A DNA stretch of 64,000 bases, taken from Mesostigma viride. Taxonomy: Eukaryota; Streptophyta; Mesostigmatophyceae; Mesostigmatales; Mesostigmataceae. The notes beneath the pieces were generated by a model that made no database searches, was not told the DNA's origin, and saw only the letters and a list, made by a program, of their open reading frames with translations. This document shows positions 33,613-64,000 of the stretch, one piece after another. The stretch is taken from assembly GCA_009746045.1 (NCBI GenBank), contig RPFO01000359.1, forward strand, positions 1,545,887 through 1,609,886, given 5' to 3'. The position numbers and the translations under genes are program-made. Within the stretch, counting starts at the first letter, position 1. Every line of letters starts with the position of its first letter.

Positions 33613-36600
33613 GGGGGGGGGGGGGGGGGGAAGGGGGCGCAGTCAGGTGGGGTGACGTTGGGGGGCAAGCGGGGTCGGCGAGCCGGTAAAAGAGGGCGAG
33701 CGGATCAATTCAAAGCGCTGTGCCCTCTCACCCCTTTCAAAGGTGGGGTGAAAGTGGAATAAGGCAAAGCTCTAGATTCAGAAACAGCCAACATGACTAC
33801 CATTCCTGGGGTGCCTCTAAACACAGGGTCCGACACATCCCACTCACGCCCGAACGCCTGCTTCACCACGTCGCGATCATCGGACACAGAGATACAAAGA
33901 TAGCTACAGGAATTCCTATACACGAGTTCAGCATATCAATATATATATATCGGTCTATGCTTCTCCCAATGGGCTGCTTCATAATGTTGCGCTAATCAGA
34001 CATCCATGATACAAATCCCCAGCAGCGAACAAGAAAGTTATACGTAGTGTGTACGTCACGACACGCGTACCGCAAACGGCTGCTTCATGACTTGGCGGAA
34101 GTCGTCAAAGGTGAGGGTGAGGCCCATGGAGAGCATGAGGATGCCCAGCATCCAGGTGAACATGTCGGTGGAGATCCAGGTGACCTGATCAACCCCGCAC
34201 CAAGACAAAACAAGGTACACCAGCAGTCAGCGCCAGCATCCAGGTGGGCATTGTCGTGGAATCCCAGGGGACCTATATCCTGGGCACGATCTCATTATCA
34301 AGTAACGTGCGTGTTTGCATCTTGCCCGTTGAAACTTAACGGCGGAGCCAATTTTCACAAGAACCTCACCCATATGCTTGCAAATTCGTGATCAATTCGG
34401 TGGGTGGGTGGGTGGGTGGGTGGGTGGGTGGGTGGGTGGGTGGGTGGGTGGGTGGTGGTGGGTGGGTGGGTGGGTGGGTGTGGGTGGGTGGGTGGGTGGG
34501 TGGATGGGTGGGTGGATTTACGGATTATATCCCCTATTCCTATGTTTTTTTCACGTGTACGGCCATGTAATCTTCGCCAATTCTGGCGTACCTAACGGTT
34601 CTTCCGAAACTTGGCTCCGCCAGAAAAACAAGAAGGCATGCGAGCCACGACACGAGCATCTACAGCCAACTACATGATCATCCACACTCTCAAGAATGCA
34701 GCGACAGTAAATAATACTGACATTGACAATAAATCTGAACAGGAGCAATAATTATAAATAATAACAGAAGCCGCACGGGCACTCTATGGGACGATTACAA
34801 TATTTATTGATTAATTCAAAAGGGGATATAGTTAGTTTATGAGATTAGTTTTAAAACAAACTCACCAGCTCAGGCTTGGTGAGACCGATGCCCGTGCCCA
34901 TGAGCACCTGCTCGCGTCAAGGAAGAATGGACACAACGATTATCCGAGGTTGAAGGTGTTAGTAGTGAGCCATACTGACGAACGCAAGCGACACCTGCCC
35001 TCATGTGAAGAAAGCACCACAAACGCGGTCGGTAGTAATAAAACGTCATGTCCGCCAGACCACGCACCCACGAATAATGACATCAATAACCCCGTTCGGG
35101 CACCATGCATGCTACAATAAGCCTTGTTAGAAGAGTAAGCACCGTTAGCAGAATACAAATGGCTAGCAACCGCAGTGAGGGCAGAGAGCCCCAACGCATG
35201 GCAAATAACACAGCACCAACCCAGGCCCCCCATCAGTCGCGAAATTCTGCCAGGAGCCCTGCGTTGGAATCCTAGTAGCGCAATAAATTCAATGCATTGC
35301 CCACCCACGACTGACCCGCAAAAGAATTGAAAAAAAAAAAAGGCCGCCGCCGCCACCATGTAGTAGGTGGCATCAGGTGGGTACCATGAAAAGAGCGGCC
35401 ACCATGAATAACTAAGTCAGCCATGTAGCGGCATCGCAGTTCTACTACCATCCATCCAGGACTGGTATCCCAGGAACCAACACGCACATTCAAGTTCTGT
35501 GTCCTGCCAAACGCTAGCTAGCAGAAAAGGAGGTGGTCCATGCCCCCTTCTTGCTCTGCATCAATCAGGGACGGAAGGTACCTTACCTACTCAAAAAGTC
35601 GATACCCCCTGACTCTGATCCCAACAGAGGAGGGTGAAGGAATGAATGAATATGCTAGCATCCACTCTTTCTTAACCCATCCCCATGCTCCCCTATTCAT
35701 AGATCACCCGCTCACCCAGACAGGAAAGAGGTTGGTGAGCAGTCCGAACAGCTTCTCCATCTTCTCCATCGTCTCACTCTTCTCCGCCTGGGCCTTGCAG
35801 ATGAGCGACCGGCTGGGCAGGAGACGGCAGAAAATGTAGTGGTGGTGGGTGGGTGAGTGGGTCGAGTGGGGGGTGGGGGAGCAACCAGACAAGCCCGGTA
35901 GGGGAATATAGATCAGCCGATGTGTGTGTGTTTTGGGGTGGGGGGCGGAGAGAGACTGAAAGAGAGATTGAAAAAAGAGCGAAACAAGCAGGGCGGAATA
36001 GGGGAAACAATGTCAGGGAAAGGGGTGGGTGGTTGGGCGGGTGGACAGCGAAGGGGGGCAGGGAAACGAAAAAAGATCTCCAAAGCGGGGGGCGAAAAGC
36101 CAGTTGGGGTGGACATTGTCCAAACTATGTATGAATATGATCCGATACCTCGCACGCTGCACAGTCGCCGCGGCAGGGCAAGTGCGGAAGAGACAGACAG
36201 GTACGGTAACCTTAAACATGAAGATAAGGGACACACCACACGACATTGCCTCTAGTGATGTAACCAGTAGTGGGACAGGATAGCAAGGCCACACGGAACG
36301 CACTGTGTGTGGCGGAGTGCACCCAAAGCCTGGAGAACAGAGCGCAGTTAAATATATATTCCCAATATATATCACATCGCAAATACACACAATGATAAAC
36401 TCAAGGTGATGTAGTGAGACCTTGCACCCAGACGGGCAAGAGCGGTACGATACTTGGGCTATTTGGGCTACGACTATGCAAGGCAAGCAAAAACGCGAAT
36501 GAAGAAGAAGAAAGAACAAAATGGCATGGGGAGGGCTTGCAGAAGGGATGCCAAAACGCCCCCGCTAAGAAATATGAAAGCTTCATCGAATAGCTCACTC

Positions 36601-37920
36601 ACAGCCACACTTGCCATAATTTTGACCAATAAAAACACCATTTGTGACCTTGGAAGTATAACCCACACACACAAAAAAAAAAGCCTCGCAGCCCGCCCGT
36701 CAAAATGCATCCACAACCCTTGCTCCCCAGGCCCCACACAGCCCACTCAACCATGACGTGGCCACACACCAACACCCTTGCTCCTCAGGCACCCACACAA
36801 GTCACCCAACCACGACGTGGCCACCCATAAAAACCTCGCCAGGTGCCGCTTTAGCACACCCATGCCCATTGCATTGCAGCATGACCTACATTGCCGGGAC
36901 ATGTTTTCTCTAAAGCTCAAAGTCCTGGTTCAGAATCTGCTTTTTTAATGCTGGCAACCGTTGTCCTAGAAGTTGAGGACGTCGTTACCAATAGAGCCCT
37001 TGCGATCTAGTCTCCAAGACTCGGCAGGACTTGCTGGCCCTAGAAAAGTGCCGTTTGTGACTTCACAGTGGTTGGCATTAATAGCATTCCCATCATACAC
37101 CACAAACCCCTTGGGGGTAAGCCATCCAATGTTCATGGAGGCATTCAAGAGCCTTGACCACATTGACACAGCATTATAAACTGTTGGGTAACCAAAGGTG
37201 AGAAGACGAGCTCGGAATATAGCAAGAGGTGTTCATATAAAAAGGCAGAGACTTGCAGAATGCCGGCCACGTAGACATGGTGAACGGATGAGCGGCTACA
37301 ATCGATACACCCTGGAATGCAGCAAAACCGCGCAAGCAAACTCCTTTTGTCTTTTGCTGATATTGAACAAGAAGACGCTTTAAGGATGGAATTGCCACTC
37401 TCTTGGACTTACCTGGCGTTGTGCCCGCGAACGGGCAAGGCGGGGAGGGCATGTAGAGTACGGCCGGTCAGGAAGCTTGGGGAAGCTGGGGTACGAAGGG
37501 ACGCTGCGCACCACAATAATAGGAACAAAGAATAAGACGCCTACAGGAGATTTAAGCCATTCAAAAGAAGCATGTGCTAATCACTAAGTGCGCGCCAAGT
37601 AAAAGAAAAACCATCACGAGCGCAGACTAAGATACAGAATGCAGGACAACGGCACAGCGCATGTGCCAGAATCAGTGAGTGCTAGTTGACATAATATCAC
37701 ACAGTAGGTTATACGAAGCTAAACCTCCCCGAATAGAAAGTGTAGATGTACCAGCACATCTGTAGGCCTAGAACGCACCGCGTGGGGCACAGGCTTTTAG
37801 GCTAGCGGCACAGGCCACGCGTGGCCGGCGTGGGGCCTCCTTGGTAGCAGCGACGGAGAAAGCTGCTTTGGCTGCAAGCAGCTGGCTCGACGCCACCATT
37901 CTAGACGCCATAGCTGCCAT
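26110..37920 (-). CDS. BASS-family sodium/metabolite cotransporter, plastid-targeted, 14 exons, 407 aa
   Basis: Exons, 5' to 3': 37779-37920, 37413-37485, 35716-35812, 34866-34907, 34071-34184, 33451-33513, 32084-32161, 31225-31274, 30750-30831, 29943-29994, 29099-29196, 27542-27703, 26757-26846, 26110-26190. All are GT-AG, all phases agree, and the total is 1,224 nt. Residues 1 to about 75 are Ala/Ser/Arg/Lys-rich and nearly free of acids ([20 protein letters not shown]), a chloroplast transit peptide. The rest is the bile acid:sodium symporter (SBF/BASS) fold of hydrophobic helices, with [14 protein letters not shown], the signature [10 protein letters not shown] (residues 193-202), [42 protein letters not shown] and [16 protein letters not shown]. 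Land-plant relatives move pyruvate, glucosinolate precursors or other organic anions with Na+ across the plastid envelope; the substrate here cannot be told. The first two exons rest on phase and splice signals, not homology. TGTAA occurs downstream near 25940. Confidence 0.95.
28191..28576. repeat. 38-bp minisatellite in a BASS intron
   Basis: About ten units of 'gatcctgttgcgacagatag' + 'atgagtgtactggcatcc' in the intron between the exons at 29099 and 27703. The main variation is cgg/ccg before 'atcctg'. All three minus-strand frames are open through it for 126-255 codons, because the unit contains no stop in any frame on that strand. Confidence 0.97.
29688..29757. repeat. (CA)n microsatellite in a BASS intron
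   Basis: About 30 CA units with two ACAT interruptions, followed by CAACAACAA. It is intronic, between the exons at 29943 and 29196. Confidence 0.95.
32439..32776. repeat. GGATGGGGAT / GGATGTGGAT minisatellite in a BASS intron
   Basis: About 340 bp of 6- and 10-12-bp variants of TGGATGGGGA on the plus strand, in the intron between the exons at 33451 and 32161. On the transcript strand it is C-rich (ATCCCCATCC). Long Gly/Trp/Asp or Pro/His/Ser frames through it are repeat artefacts. Confidence 0.95.
33542..33630. repeat. Poly-G run (70 G, then A, then 18 G) beside a BASS splice acceptor
   Basis: On the transcript strand this is an uninterrupted C70 tract ending 28 nt upstream of the acceptor of the exon at 33451-33513. 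Homopolymers of this length are prone to assembly error, so the exact length is not reliable. Confidence 0.9.
34399..34515. repeat. (GGTG)n microsatellite in a BASS intron
   Basis: About 28 GGTG tetranucleotides with a few interruptions, in the intron between the exons at 34866 and 34184. The same motif forms a much longer array at 54579-54798 in the neighbouring gene. Confidence 0.95.
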
Positions 37921-39548
37921 GGTGTTTTGCTTTCAAGAAATCTATGACACCAAGAGCGGCTGAGCAGGACAAGAACTGGTGAGCACGTCGGCTCTTTTCT
38001 TCAACGTTCGGTCGCTCGCTGCATCCTCTGCTGTGGCGATGGCATCCCGCCACACCTGATCCCGGGTAGATTATCCGTACGCACCGGAAGGAACTTAACC
38101 GTGCGACCGAATGGACACGTTGGATTGGTCCCTCAAATAGCGGACAAGCGCCGCGCCGAACCTCCAATCGACGCGGTTTGTTCGGCGGGAAGGATACATA
38201 AGCGCCTCGTCAGCAGAATATCCAAGAATCTGACGTGGATACTGGATACTGTGCTTCGCTCCTTTTTTTCTTTAGTGGCCTTTTTGATGTACTGTACTGT
38301 AGAGACTCTCTGCGGCCCATGTGCGGCGTGGGAAACAACTGAACTGAACTGAACTGTAGATTTGTTGTTGTTGTTGTTGTTGTTTCCCACGCCGCCTGAA
38401 CTAAACTGAACTGTAGAGTGTTGGACCGCCAAGTTGAGCGTTCCCTTTTGGCTATTGGGCTGAATGGGCTCTCCACCAGGTATCCACTCCAAGTCCAAGC
38501 TTTGAACTTTGAACACGAACATCGGATCTGTTCAGGTCTTCGGGACTCGAACAGACTACACTGCAGTCAGTACAGACTCAGTACAGTACTGTTTGCCACT
38601 ATATGGATACTATATATATCCGGCCCTCGGCCACTATAGATTCTCTGCTGCCCATGTGCGGCGTGGGACACAACAACAACAACTGTTGGCCACTATCGAC
38701 TCTGCTGCCCATGTGCGGCGTGGGATTCAACTACACCACATGTACCTACTGTAACTGTTGGCCATCCTGCGGGCTACCCAATGGCCAACGCCTGCGGGCT
38801 GGCAAACATCGCCCTTTCTGGGACTGACTGACCGACTGCTGGATGCCCTGGGGCTGCAGCTGTTGTTTAAAAGTTCGGAAAAAGCCGTGATCTCATTCCC
38901 GAGATCACGCGGTTATCTCCCTCCCGACTCCCGAGTTCGATCTCCGCCACGCAAATCTGGCATGAGTGGCATCTCACATTTTCTGTTGAGTCATTCGAAG
39001 ATAGTGTTATCATTTGAAGTGTTTCGCGGCTCAGCAGTCAGCTGGCGCATGGCAGAAATCAGTCAGTGTATGTACACGTGTATTTTCTTTTCTTGCTGTG
39101 TCATAGCTCGCAGCAGGCGGCACAACTTGCTTGCCATAATATTCACCTACTTTAGGACATTACAAGACAATAATTCCACTTCATCCACTTGTCCAAATTG
39201 CACCAGCGCATTTGCAACAGTCCATGGCGAAATTGCAGCACATTCGTGACGGGGCACTTTTGAACCGGCACTTTGAAACGGCAACCGGGATAATGATGTG
39301 GGACGAACGTTTTATAGAATGACTGCTGTCCTTCCGCTCATGCGCTCCGTATGTGTAGACTTTGCGTTCAATTTGGCCAACGACAAGTACGGACAACGTG
39401 CTCGCCCTTTCTAGTTATCCGCATCTCATCGCTGGTTTCGAAATGAAGAAGTTGCCTATCGCGCATCTTCAATGTGTCCTCCAGTGATGTTTCGTTATTA
39501 AGATCTGTCTCCCAGGTTAAGTCGACTGTATTTCAGTGAGAGAGTTAG
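37921..39548. promoter_or_regulatory. Divergent intergenic spacer between the BASS and M3-like genes
   Basis: The 1.63 kb separates the BASS start codon (minus strand) from the M3-like start codon (plus strand), so both promoters and 5' UTRs should lie here. An 18-bp block CCCATGTGCGGCGTGGGA occurs three times (38316, 38651, 38708), with a partial inverted match (tcccacgccgcc) near 38386. ACTGAACTGAACTG and GTTGTTGTT runs occur between 38335 and 38415. A palindrome GTGATCTC-attccc-GAGATCAC lies near 38887. No TATA box can be assigned with confidence and no coding exon was recognised. Confidence 0.5.

Positions 39549-64000
<24,452 letters not shown>

Noticed and set aside
36966-37169. Minus-strand frame in BASS intron 2 considered as an extra exon
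   Set aside because: Exons 2 and 3 already join in phase at strong sites; adding this segment has no supporting splice sites or homology.
38887-38960. Second tRNA-like B box (gagttcgatctccgcc) in the divergent spacer
   Set aside because: No matching acceptor stem or A box at tRNA distance; the local palindrome explains the pattern better.

Overview
The window looks like nuclear DNA of a green alga or close relative. The genes are GC-rich and split into many short GT-AG exons. One gene encodes a plastid-type BASS transporter that starts with an Ala/Ser/Lys-rich transit-like peptide, and another matches the plant form of thimet oligopeptidase. Introns and spacers are full of microsatellites and minisatellites, and a non-LTR retrotransposon family of L1 type is present. 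Nothing prokaryotic was found. The species cannot be named from the sequence alone.

Layout. (1) 1-4987 (+): the 3' part of a gene for a very low-complexity Ala/Gly/Gln-rich protein. It carries one motif resembling the exon-junction-complex binding motif of UPF3 (nonsense-mediated decay). (2) About 6.6-25.9 kb: a transposon nest whose insertion order can be read from target-site duplications. It holds three L1-like elements that carry ORF1 but no ORF2, two 5'-truncated LINE tails that keep only the end of the reverse-transcriptase ORF, a 6.66-kb foldback-type element inserted in one ORF1 with a 5-bp duplication, and two TTAA-flanked DNA elements that touch each other. (3) 26110-37920 (-): a complete 14-exon BASS-family sodium/metabolite cotransporter of 407 aa. 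(4) 37921-39548: a 1.63-kb divergent spacer. (5) 39549-end (+): an M3-peptidase (thimet oligopeptidase-like) gene, 17 exons in the window and running off its end. It has a 576-residue acidic first exon, and the HEXXH zinc/catalytic motif is replaced by GKLGV although all splice phases are intact. Its introns hold another TTAA element and many simple or tandem repeats.

The strongest observations are: the M3 pseudo-peptidase with a novel acidic N-terminal extension; the ORF1-only ('half-LINE') family that shares a 3' hairpin and TTAA-type tail with LINE fragments; the foldback element with both its empty and filled sites in the same window; and a recurring pattern in both large genes in which introns contain decayed 30-45-bp 'echoes' of the adjacent exon edge including the splice site.

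Exon structures were built by hand from reading frames, GT-AG sites and phase, and agree with the known families. They have not been checked against RNA. No database search was possible.
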